Shown here piece by piece: positions 34,386 through 42,438 of a DNA stretch of 64,000 bases (within the stretch, counting starts at the first letter, position 1; the number at the start of each line of letters is the position of its first letter). The notes under the pieces were generated by a model. That model searched no databases and had not been told where the DNA came from. It saw only the letters and a program-made list of their open reading frames with translations. A program made the position numbers and the translations under genes. The DNA comes from Aquimarina latercula DSM 2041 (lineage in GTDB: Bacteria > Bacteroidota > Bacteroidia > Flavobacteriales > Flavobacteriaceae). The stretch is taken from NCBI RefSeq assembly GCF_000430645.1, contig NZ_AUMK01000003.1, positions 1 to 64,000 of the forward strand. Reading direction: 5' to 3'.

Positions 34386-34973
34386 CTATGATCTGGCAAG
34401 TTCTATTAACGTTTCATAAACAAGTTGTATGGGTAATCCCATTACATTGAAATAGCTACCTTCTATATTTGTAATTCCGATATGTCCAATCCATTCTTGT
34501 ATTCCATAAGCACCCGCTTTATCTAATGGAGAAAAAGTATCTACATAGTATGTTATTTCTTCACTACTTAGTTCTTTAAAAGTTACTTTGGTAGTTTGAT
34601 TAATAACTTTGGTAGCTGTTGGTGTTTTAAAACATACTGAGGTAATTACTTCATGAGTTTTTCCTGATAAAGAAGCGATCATGTTTTTAGCATCTGCTAG
34701 GTTTTTAGGTTTTCCTAATGCTATATTCTGATGCCAGACAATCGTGTCACTGGTTATTAGAATATCATTTTTTTTTAATTCTGTAAACTCAGCAGCTTTT
34801 AGTTTAGCCAAATAATCAGAGATTTCTGCCGCTTTAAGGTGATTTGGGTATATTTCATTTACTTGTTTTAACTGAATTGTAAAATCTAAATCTAAATCTT
34901 TAAAAAACTGTTGTCTTCTTGGAGATCCTGATGCCAGAATTAGGTTATAATCTTTTAATACTTGTTTAAGCAT
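34386..34973 (-). CDS. maf: Maf-family nucleoside triphosphate pyrophosphatase
   Basis: 195 residues. LILASGSPRRQQFF at the start is the phosphate-binding signature of Maf; ITSDTIVWHQNIALGKPKN and SGKTHEVITSVCF follow, then GAYGIQEWIGHIGITNIEGSYFNVMGLP, split here from a longer conserved block. Enzymes of this family hydrolyse non-canonical or pyrimidine NTPs to NMPs as a housecleaning step. It starts 3 bp after the prenyltransferase stop, so they are co-translated. Confidence 0.93.
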   Translation of the reverse strand: MLKQVLKDYNLILASGSPRRQQFFKDLDLDFTIQLKQVNEIYPNHLKAAEISDYLAKLKAAEFTELKKNDILITSDTIVWHQNIALGKPKNLADAKNMIASLSGKTHEVITSVCFKTPTATKVINQTTKVTFKELSSEEITYYVDTFSPLDKAGAYGIQEWIGHIGITNIEGSYFNVMGLPIQLVYETLIELARS

Positions 34974-34976
34974 TTC

Positions 34977-35861
34977 TTATTTTAGAATAAATTGATAAAG
35001 TAATAGAGATAATGAGGCTAAGAATAGCACAATTTTTAATATAAGGCTTAAAGTTTTAAAATCTTTATTGCTTTCTGCTCCCCAACTTTTAAACATAAAA
35101 TATAGTAGAGGTGCAACGAGTAACCCCAAAACTATGATGACAGCAGTAGAATTATTGAATAAATATGTATATACATAATAAATAATCATACCTATTGGTA
35201 GTATCGTTAGGCCTCCAATTAATTTTGCGGTACGATCTTTTCCTAAACTAATTGGTATTGTCGGTAAACCTGCATTGTGATCTCTATCAACATGCAAACA
35301 GTCTTTTACAATTTCTCTAATTGTAACAATTATAAAAGCAAAAATGGAATAGTCTACAACAATTAAAAAAATAACCTTTTGTGAAGCTCTATTTTGCTCA
35401 GTAATAGCAGGAAGTAAGTCAAAAATAGTCACAGCTATCAATCCCAAAGCCATAAGAATACCAATAATGATATTTTTTAAAACTAATATTTCTTTTAGAT
35501 AGGTCGTATAAATATAAAATATACCTGATACCACTATAAACAAAGCAGCTAATTTGGGTATTCCGATGATATTAGATAAATAAAAACCAATACCAACTCC
35601 TATAACATTAAATATTATAAAAAGACGGTTTAAGACTTTTTCAGATACAATCGTCTCTGATTGTTCTTTATCCTGAATATATAACATAACATTTGCTGCG
35701 GCCACTAAAGAAATAGTGGAAATAATTAAAAGCGAAATTCCGAATGCATTTAACGTAACGTCTATATCAAACGGTTCAAAAAGACCATATTTAATAAATA
35801 ATTGTGCTAAGGCTATAAGAATGAGATTATCAAATTTAATCAGCTTTAAATATGCTTGCAT
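34977..35861 (-). CDS. UbiA-type prenyltransferase (GGGP synthase-like family)
   Basis: 294 residues with eight or nine TM helices. The first Asp-rich motif region is ANVMLYIQDKEQSE and the second is DCLHVDRDHNAGLPT. Flavobacterial members in this position beside maf are annotated as geranylgeranylglycerol-phosphate geranylgeranyltransferase; the true substrates (a polyprenyl diphosphate plus an acceptor) are not provable from sequence. An inner-membrane enzyme. A TACATTTG box on the minus strand (35885-35892) is a possible promoter. Confidence 0.8.
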   Translation of the reverse strand: MQAYLKLIKFDNLILIALAQLFIKYGLFEPFDIDVTLNAFGISLLIISTISLVAAANVMLYIQDKEQSETIVSEKVLNRLFIIFNVIGVGIGFYLSNIIGIPKLAALFIVVSGIFYIYTTYLKEILVLKNIIIGILMALGLIAVTIFDLLPAITEQNRASQKVIFLIVVDYSIFAFIIVTIREIVKDCLHVDRDHNAGLPTIPISLGKDRTAKLIGGLTILPIGMIIYYVYTYLFNNSTAVIIVLGLLVAPLLYFMFKSWGAESNKDFKTLSLILKIVLFLASLSLLLYQFILK

Positions 35862-36023
35862 ATGGGATTGGTTTGATTTGTTCGCAAATGTAGTAATTAA
35901 TCTTTTTTGAGGCAGTATTAACTTAACTTCTTCATGTCCTTATTTTATAGGGTTGTAGGGCTTTATTAACGTTAATGGTCGGTTAACGATGCTTAATTCC
36001 TCGTTTTGATAGATGGTATCTTA

Positions 36024-36031
36024 TAAATTTG
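36024..36031 (+). promoter_or_regulatory. Candidate -7 box of the 36-44 kb cluster
   Basis: TAAATTTG matches TAnnTTTG and lies 31 bp before the first gene of the cluster. A TTTG at 36005-36008 precedes it by 15 bases, a spacing shorter than usual. Confidence 0.4.
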
Positions 36032-36061
36032 ATCTCATCAACAATCAAAAAACGAATAGTA

Positions 36062-37249
36062 ATGTTTAGAATCATCATCATTTTATTAGTAACCTATAGT
36101 TCTATTGCGCAGACCAAGTATCAAAAAGACTTTGACTATTACTGGAATACAGTTGATAAATATTTTGCATATTTTGATACTCAGCAAGTCGATTGGAACG
36201 AAGTAAGAAGGATTTATCAACCTTCTGTGGACACGATTCAAAATGGTGATGATTTTATTCGTTTATTAGAAATGACTAATAATGAGTTATTTAATGGTCA
36301 TGTAGGTCTTAATACTAATTTGAATTCTTCTAGCAGAATGCTGCCTACAGGTACAGATATTTGGGTTACCTACGGAAATAATAAATATACTATAGCAGCC
36401 ATTAGAAAAGGTTTTCCTGCAGAAAAAGCAGGATTAGCAATAGGAATGGAGGTGACGGCATATAATGAAATTATAATTTCAGAAGCTGTAAAAAAGTTTT
36501 TACCCAAAAGTGTTAGTGTACATACTAATAAAATGTATGAATATGCAGCAAATCTTTTATTGGCCGGAACACATAATACTAAAAGAAGTATTAATGTTAA
36601 TGGTTCATTAACATTCAATATTGAAAATGTAAAGAATAAGAATGTTACAGAATTAGTGGCTTCTAAAGTGATAAATGATAATATTGGTTATATTAAAATC
36701 AATAACTCCTTAGGAAATAACAATACTATTAAAGCTTTTGATGAAGTAATGCAGAACCTTCAAGATACCAAAGGTATTGTTTTAGATCTTAGAGATACCC
36801 CTAGCGGAGGTAACACAACAGTTGCTAGAGCTATTATGGGATCTTTTATAAGTAAAGAAGCACCCTATCAACAACATAATTTTATTTACGAAAAAAGATT
36901 GTTTGATGTAGAAAGAAAAACAATCGAGCTGGTTTCTCCTAGAGGAAAAACATATAAGAATACTTTGGTAATTCTTTGTGGTCGATGGACCGGTAGTATG
37001 GGAGAAGGTATAACAATTGGATTTGACGGACTAAATAGAGCAGAAGTAGTTGGTACTGGTATGGGTGATTTATTAGGAGCAATTTATCAATATACACTAC
37101 CAGAAACTAAAATTGGATTTCAATTTCCGGTAGAAAAGTTATTTCATATAAATGGGATTCCTAGAGAAGATTTTAAACCAAAACATTATATCTTAGATTC
37201 TCAAGATCAATTGCAAAAAGCTATTGATATCATTAATACATCTTTATAA
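36062..37249 (+). CDS. Secreted S41-family peptidase
   Basis: 395 residues from the ATG at 36062 (MFRIIIILLVTYSSIAQ, signal peptide), placed right after the repeated leader sequence AATCAAAAAACGAATA. A PDZ-like part (FPAEKAGLAIGMEVTAYNE) precedes the C-terminal protease core: GIVLDLRDTPSGGNTTVARAI, and the nucleophile region ILCGRWTGSMGEGITI with the Ser of GSMGEG. It acts in the periplasm or at the surface. Its stop shares one base with the start of the histidine kinase, so the protease and the two-component pair are translated together. Confidence 0.85.
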   Translation: MFRIIIILLVTYSSIAQTKYQKDFDYYWNTVDKYFAYFDTQQVDWNEVRRIYQPSVDTIQNGDDFIRLLEMTNNELFNGHVGLNTNLNSSSRMLPTGTDIWVTYGNNKYTIAAIRKGFPAEKAGLAIGMEVTAYNEIIISEAVKKFLPKSVSVHTNKMYEYAANLLLAGTHNTKRSINVNGSLTFNIENVKNKNVTELVASKVINDNIGYIKINNSLGNNNTIKAFDEVMQNLQDTKGIVLDLRDTPSGGNTTVARAIMGSFISKEAPYQQHNFIYEKRLFDVERKTIELVSPRGKTYKNTLVILCGRWTGSMGEGITIGFDGLNRAEVVGTGMGDLLGAIYQYTLPETKIGFQFPVEKLFHINGIPREDFKPKHYILDSQDQLQKAIDIINTSL

Positions 37250-38646
37250 TGAAGAAAAAGATAAACATACTGATCACAACATCCGCCATGGCGTTAATAG
37301 CATTATGTGCAATACAGGCGTATTTGATACATAATACCTATCAATTAAAAAAAGATGTCTTTATCAAAGAAACTAAAAAAGCCATTAGTAATATAGATAA
37401 TACTGTAGAGATGGATTCTTTGGCAGAGGCATGGTATGTTTACTTAAGTGAAAATCTAATAGAATATAAGAAGAATAATATCCAAAAGAAAGAAGCATTG
37501 AATAGGTTTAGACCTATAACAGATTCTCTAAATCATTTATTTGTAGATTATTATAAAAAGGAAATTGCAAATAGGAATTTAGAATACGATATACAATATA
37601 AAAAGGATATTAAAAGTATTGTAATTTTTGATGGAGAAGAGATGGATTCTATTTTTTCGGCATCAAGTGGAGAAAATGTTTATTCTTTTGGAGAAAAGTT
37701 TCCTAAAGAAGATGAAGTAGTGATGAGTAAAGCTCGTTGGTTTACTGATATGGACTATGAAAATGAAATAAATAATGATATGATAAATGTTTCATTAGAT
37801 ATAGAAGTGAGAACAGTAGATTATATCAATATTATAGGATGGAAGAAGATAGTATTTAAGCAGATGGCAACATTATTTATTTTCTCTATTCTTTTATTTC
37901 TTTTTGTAGTAAGTCTAATGTTTTATTCCATTAGAAACCTAATTCGTCAGAAAAAACTAGCGGATATAAAAACAGATTTCATTAATAATATCACTCACGA
38001 ACTTAAGACTCCTATGGCTACTCTAGGTATTGCTACTAAGAGTTTAAAGAAAGCTGAAATACAGAATTCTCCAGAAGCATTTTCTAATACGTTGGACATT
38101 TTAGATCGTCAAAATAGTAGGTTGCAGAAGTTAGTAGATCAAGTGGTAACGAATAGTTTAGGATCCGAAGAAATAATACTTAACAAAGAAGAAATATTAG
38201 CAGATACTTATTTTAAGAATGTTTTAAAGGATTTTGAATTATCTGTTCAGGATATGGATGTTACAGTAAGTTCTAAGATCGAGTTTAGAGAAGTATATTT
38301 TAGTATTGATAAGTTTATGTTTACCACAGCATTACTTAATATTCTGGATAATGCAGTGAAATATGGTAAAGAAAAAGTGGGTATAGTCTTTAGAACCTAT
38401 CTTAAAGATGATATGTATGAGATCTCAATCCATGATAATGGAATTGGAATTTCTGAAAAAGAACAACGTAAAATTTTTGAAAAGTTTTATCGTGTTACAA
38501 AGGGAGATATTCATGATGTAAAAGGCTTAGGGCTAGGGCTTTTTTTTACTAATCAAATTGTAAAAGCACATCAAGGTAATATCAAATTAGAAAGCAAGCA
38601 AGATTTAGGGACAACGTTCACAATAACAATACCGACAAAAATATAA
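37249..38646 (+). CDS. Sensor histidine kinase
   Basis: 465 residues. Two TM helices (about 8-27 and 206-230) bracket a ~180-residue periplasmic sensor region of no recognised fold. There is no HAMP domain; the phosphoacceptor H-box is NITHELKTPMAT near residue 252, followed by the N-box LNILDNAVKY and G-boxes DNGIGISEKEQ and GLGLGLFF of the HATPase. It would autophosphorylate and pass phosphate to the regulator encoded 2 bp downstream. The upstream overlapping protease gene suggests the sensed signal concerns cell-envelope peptides or proteins (inference). Confidence 0.92.
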   Translation: MKKKINILITTSAMALIALCAIQAYLIHNTYQLKKDVFIKETKKAISNIDNTVEMDSLAEAWYVYLSENLIEYKKNNIQKKEALNRFRPITDSLNHLFVDYYKKEIANRNLEYDIQYKKDIKSIVIFDGEEMDSIFSASSGENVYSFGEKFPKEDEVVMSKARWFTDMDYENEINNDMINVSLDIEVRTVDYINIIGWKKIVFKQMATLFIFSILLFLFVVSLMFYSIRNLIRQKKLADIKTDFINNITHELKTPMATLGIATKSLKKAEIQNSPEAFSNTLDILDRQNSRLQKLVDQVVTNSLGSEEIILNKEEILADTYFKNVLKDFELSVQDMDVTVSSKIEFREVYFSIDKFMFTTALLNILDNAVKYGKEKVGIVFRTYLKDDMYEISIHDNGIGISEKEQRKIFEKFYRVTKGDIHDVKGLGLGLFFTNQIVKAHQGNIKLESKQDLGTTFTITIPTKI

Positions 38647-38648
38647 TT

Positions 38649-39329
38649 ATGAAGCATATATTATTAGCAGAAGATGATTTTGATTTCGGAAGTATTTTAA
38701 AACAATATTTAGAGCTTCATGGATACAGTGTAGTTTGGGCTCAGGATGGGAAAGAGGCCTTACAAGTATTCTCCGAAAAACAGTTTGATATATGTGTGTT
38801 TGATGTAATGATGCCAAAAATGGATGGTTTTACATTGGCAGAAAAAGTAATAGAAATCAATCCAGAAGTTCCATTTGTTTTTCTAACAGCTAAGAAAATG
38901 AAGGAGGATAAAATACGTGGATTAAAATTGGGAGCTGATGATTATATAGTTAAACCTTTTGAAGCTGATATTTTAGTTTTAAGACTTCAAAATATTTTAA
39001 AAAGATCTCAGAGAATTGAAACTATTCGCGAAGAAGTTATCACAATTGGTAATTATAAGTTTGAGGCAACTAATCACTGTCTAACACTACATGGAGAACG
39101 ACAGAAACTTACAGAAAAAGAAACAGTTTTGATTCAATATTTATATGATCATAAAAACACCATGATCAAAAGAGAAAATTTATTAAAAGACGTTTGGGGT
39201 AATGATGACTTCTTTTCAGGTAGAAGTATGGATGTGTTTATTAGTAGGTTACGAAAATATTTTAAACAGGATAATAAGATAAAAATAGAGAGTGTAAGGG
39301 GAGTAGGGCTCACCTTTAATTTGGAATAA
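38649..39329 (+). CDS. OmpR-family response regulator
   Basis: 226 residues. Receiver domain with the phosphoacceptor D52 in CVFDVMMPKMDG, acidic pair E8-D9-D10, T of FLTAKK and K of YIVKPF; winged-helix DNA-binding domain from about residue 130 (LTEKETVLIQYLYDH, GRSMDVFISRLRKYF, ESVRGVGLTF). It lies 2 bp after the kinase gene. Probable targets are the neighbouring secreted hydrolase genes, which share a common leader (inference). Confidence 0.93.
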   Translation: MKHILLAEDDFDFGSILKQYLELHGYSVVWAQDGKEALQVFSEKQFDICVFDVMMPKMDGFTLAEKVIEINPEVPFVFLTAKKMKEDKIRGLKLGADDYIVKPFEADILVLRLQNILKRSQRIETIREEVITIGNYKFEATNHCLTLHGERQKLTEKETVLIQYLYDHKNTMIKRENLLKDVWGNDDFFSGRSMDVFISRLRKYFKQDNKIKIESVRGVGLTFNLE

Positions 39330-39368
39330 TTAGAGCCCATCAATCATCAATCAAAAAAACGAATAATT

Positions 39369-40592
39369 ATGAGAACAATAAGTATCTTTCTGTGTCTAAT
39401 AGTGTCATACTGTATTAGTGCACAAACATCAGTAAATGAGTTGGATAGAAAAATAGATTCTATATATAAAACTAGTAAAATAGCTGGTTTTGGAGTTTCT
39501 ATTATGACACCTGATCAAATATTATATCAAAATGGATTTGGTTATGCTGATTTAGAAACTAATAAAAAATATACTGTAAATACAGTACAAAATATTGGTT
39601 CTGTTTCCAAGACTTTTATCGGAATCGCTTTAATGAAAGCTATAGAAGAAGGGAAGTTAACAGTGGATACTCCAATAAATGATGTTTTGCCATTTGAAAT
39701 TAATCATCCTAGGTATCCAGAAATTCCAATTACTGTTGAGCATTTGGCTACGCATACATCTTCTATATTAGATACCGACGCCTATGAAAAGAGTTATGTT
39801 ATAGAAAATGCAGTAGTACTCAATAAAGAAAGCTATACTAAAAAAGAACGTAAAGAATTGGAGTTAATGAGCTCTAATAAGACATATAGTTTAGAGAGTT
39901 TTCTTAAAAATCATTTAACTCCAGAAGGAGAATGGTATGAAAAAAGTAATTTTTTAAAACATCAACCGGGAGATAGGTATGAGTATTCCAATATTGCATC
40001 TGCATTATTAGCATATATATTAGAAATAGCCACTGATATGTCATTTCCGGAGTATACGCAAAAACATATTTTGGATCCATTAGGTATGAATAATTCCGGT
40101 TGGTCGGATGAATCTATTTACCAAGGACATCGTGCTTCTACCTATACAGAATCGGGAAATATTATCCCTAAATATAAATTAATTACATATCCTGATGGAG
40201 GATTTAAAAGTAGTATCAAAGAATTATCTATGTATCTACAAGGTCTTATGAGAGGATATTACGGAGAAGATAATATACTTAAAGCTACAGCATTTCAGAA
40301 AATGATGTCTGCTAAATTGACTAAAGAGCAGTACAATACTAAAAAGGAATTAAACGATAACTACGGATATTTTTGGGAAGTTTCTCCTTCTGGAAAAATG
40401 GGGCATAATGGCTCGGATCCAGGGATATTAACCTTGATGTATTTTAATAAAAAAGAAAAAGTAGGAGCTATTTTTTTTATGAATACTTCTTTAGAAGAAA
40501 GCAAGGAGATTATACGTTCGGTACAACAAATATGGAATACAGTAAAAGAATTCAAAAAAGATTATATCAATACGTTAAGCATTGGTGAGTGA
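39369..40592 (+). CDS. Secreted serine hydrolase (beta-lactamase/class C family)
   Basis: 407 residues with a signal peptide (MRTISIFLCLIVSYCISAQ). Catalytic SxxK is S78-V-S-K81, then YSN in RYEYSNIASALLAYIL, and the HxG-type motif in MGHNGSDPG. The fold covers class C beta-lactamases, DD-peptidases and esterases, so antibiotic hydrolysis should not be assumed. An unusually charged insertion (NKESYTKKERKELEL) sits between the first two motifs. It is preceded by the repeated leader (39349-39365) and follows the response regulator. Confidence 0.9.
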   Translation: MRTISIFLCLIVSYCISAQTSVNELDRKIDSIYKTSKIAGFGVSIMTPDQILYQNGFGYADLETNKKYTVNTVQNIGSVSKTFIGIALMKAIEEGKLTVDTPINDVLPFEINHPRYPEIPITVEHLATHTSSILDTDAYEKSYVIENAVVLNKESYTKKERKELELMSSNKTYSLESFLKNHLTPEGEWYEKSNFLKHQPGDRYEYSNIASALLAYILEIATDMSFPEYTQKHILDPLGMNNSGWSDESIYQGHRASTYTESGNIIPKYKLITYPDGGFKSSIKELSMYLQGLMRGYYGEDNILKATAFQKMMSAKLTKEQYNTKKELNDNYGYFWEVSPSGKMGHNGSDPGILTLMYFNKKEKVGAIFFMNTSLEESKEIIRSVQQIWNTVKEFKKDYINTLSIGE

Positions 40593-40658
40593 CCAATAGA
40601 GTTTAAATAATATTGTCAATATTCATAACTACTGTGTAACATAAAAAGAATACATAAA

Positions 40659-41441
40659 ATGTTCAAATCAAAATTTTGGAACCAACTTATAATCTTTGTA
40701 ATTGCTATAATAACTATTTTAATTGCTAGGGAATATTTTTCTAACCTACTGATTGAAAAAGGAATTAAATCATTTCAGATACATACGTTTTTAAATATTG
40801 GATCAAATCTGCTTTTAATTCTAGTTTCGATAATATTAATACAAAATAATGGAATTTCTGAAATCGCAGGAATAAAACGAACAAAACTAAAAAGATGGTA
40901 TCTATTACTTTTTCCTCTTGTCTATTTAGTATTACTTAATGGATTATCGATAGATGAAATGGATAGAGAACCGCTAATTTCTAATATTCTTGTGTTTGCA
41001 ATATATTCTTTGTCCATTGGTTTTGCAGAAGAATTAAGTCTTAGAGGTTTTTTACAGTCTTATTTAATCAAACACTTAGGTACTACAAAAAGGAACATAG
41101 TTTTATCCGTATTAATTTCTTCTTTATTTTTTGGATTACTGCATTTAATAAATTTTGATAATGGCTTTTACGGAGAATTGTCCCAAGTTATGTACGCAAC
41201 ATTTATTGGATTTATGTTTGGAGCGCTATTAGTTATTACCAAAAGAATTTATCCTTTAATTATTATCCACGCTATTATTGATTTTATTGGAGACTTTGAT
41301 ACAATTGGACTTAATGTAAACAAGACGATGAGTGAAAGTAGTTCATTAGAAAGTGCTGCTCTAATAGCCTTACTGGTATCACCTTGTTTACTTTATGGAG
41401 TTTCACTCATGAGAAAATATCCACTACAAAGTAATATATAA
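40659..41441 (+). CDS. CPBP family intramembrane metalloprotease
   Basis: 260 residues, about seven TM helices. Conserved motifs are in place: E124-E125-x3-R129 (AEELSLRG), H162 in FFGLLHL, and H204/D208 in IIHAIIDF. This family (Abi/Rce1-like) cleaves within membranes and includes bacteriocin self-immunity proteins and CAAX-type proteases. It sits between the serine hydrolase and the small secreted proteins, without the shared leader. Whether it processes one of the neighbours is not shown by sequence. Confidence 0.9.
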   Translation: MFKSKFWNQLIIFVIAIITILIAREYFSNLLIEKGIKSFQIHTFLNIGSNLLLILVSIILIQNNGISEIAGIKRTKLKRWYLLLFPLVYLVLLNGLSIDEMDREPLISNILVFAIYSLSIGFAEELSLRGFLQSYLIKHLGTTKRNIVLSVLISSLFFGLLHLINFDNGFYGELSQVMYATFIGFMFGALLVITKRIYPLIIIHAIIDFIGDFDTIGLNVNKTMSESSSLESAALIALLVSPCLLYGVSLMRKYPLQSNI

Positions 41442-41503
41442 GAATAAAAAAAAGACATAGCATATTAAATTAAAAATCAATCATTAATCAAAAAACAAAT
41501 ATC

Positions 41504-41953
41504 ATGAAAACACTAATTTTAATTATTGCCAGTTTTGCATTTGGGTTATTAACTACCAATGCGCAAACAACCGAAACGAGTTCGTCAAAATCTTCTTCAG
41601 AATTTTCATTCACGTATGATTCCGATGCAGAGAACAAAAAGTTTTATAGATCTTTCGTTACGCTGGATATGGATGATAATTATAGAATAAAAATAAAATT
41701 CATGAAGTATATGGAGTCTAATGTAAAATCATATTTAATTGATCAGTTTGGAAAAGAAAATATGATCGAAAAGAATGATACTTATGTATGGAGTAAAGGT
41801 TTAGAAGAAGAGGAAATTTATCAAGTAAAGCTAAAAGGAAATAGACTAAGAATAAATGTTAAAAAAGAATTGGCATCGGATAAGTTACTTAAACGGTTTA
41901 CTCAGATAGGTAAAGAACTAAAAAAACTAACTTCAGAATCAGCTGGTAGTTAG
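41504..41953 (+). CDS. Small secreted protein, family of two (copy 1)
   Basis: 149 residues with a signal peptide (MKTLILIIASFAFGLLTTNAQ). The mature part is Ser-rich at first, then a small alpha/beta domain with DMDDNYRIKIKF..KYM, YVWSKGLEEEE and YQVKLKGNRLRINVKKEL, ending in a helix. The neighbouring 139-residue protein has the same layout (KISVNYSSDD, SYMWNYNNKGSEGYRVKLRKGKL), so the two are paralogs. No known family and no catalytic motif. The repeated leader (41486-41501) precedes it. Confidence 0.65.
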   Translation: MKTLILIIASFAFGLLTTNAQTTETSSSKSSSEFSFTYDSDAENKKFYRSFVTLDMDDNYRIKIKFMKYMESNVKSYLIDQFGKENMIEKNDTYVWSKGLEEEEIYQVKLKGNRLRINVKKELASDKLLKRFTQIGKELKKLTSESAGS

Positions 41954-42004
41954 GGAAATAAGTAGAAACATCAATTAATAATCATTAATCAAAAAACAAG
42001 TAGT

Positions 42005-42424
42005 ATGAAAACAATCATTTTTATGTTGTGTGTAGCGCTGGCTATACCAACTTTAAACGCGCAGACAAGTTCTAATTCTAAAATTTCAGTTAATTATTCT
42101 AGTGATGACACTAGTGATAATGGGTATAAAATAAATATCTCTATTTCCAACACTGATGATGCTTACAGCTTAAAAGCAAGTTTTCCTTCACATAAAACAG
42201 AGAAAGTAAAAAAGTTTCTGAATGAACATTTAGAAGTAAAAATGTCTAAAAATTACAGTTCTTATATGTGGAATTATAACAATAAAGGAAGTGAAGGATA
42301 TAGGGTAAAACTTAGAAAAGGTAAATTATCTGTTTTTTTGGATAAAGAAGCAATATCAATTGACCTGGTAGAAGATTTAATAGATGCATTTAGCGATCTA
42401 AGAGATTTAATTAAAGATAAATAA
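42005..42424 (+). CDS. Small secreted protein, family of two (copy 2)
   Basis: 139 residues with a signal peptide (MKTIIFMLCVALAIPTLNAQ). It shares the order of elements and several positions with the 149-residue neighbour: an acidic Ser/Asp-rich start, a 'YxxKASF' strand, 'SSYMWNYNN', 'YRVKLRKGKLSVFL' and a C-terminal amphipathic helix. It is preceded by the same leader (41987-42002) and followed 14 bp later by the second S41 protease. The function is unknown; it may be a substrate, regulator or inhibitor of the neighbouring hydrolases (speculative). Confidence 0.65.
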   Translation: MKTIIFMLCVALAIPTLNAQTSSNSKISVNYSSDDTSDNGYKINISISNTDDAYSLKASFPSHKTEKVKKFLNEHLEVKMSKNYSSYMWNYNNKGSEGYRVKLRKGKLSVFLDKEAISIDLVEDLIDAFSDLRDLIKDK

Positions 42425-42438
42425 AAGAGAACATCTTA

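Noticed and set aside
39369..40592. Antibiotic-resistance beta-lactamase
   Set aside because: SxxK, YxN and HxG motifs are shared by the entire serine hydrolase family including esterases and peptidases; nothing in the sequence points specifically to beta-lactam hydrolysis.
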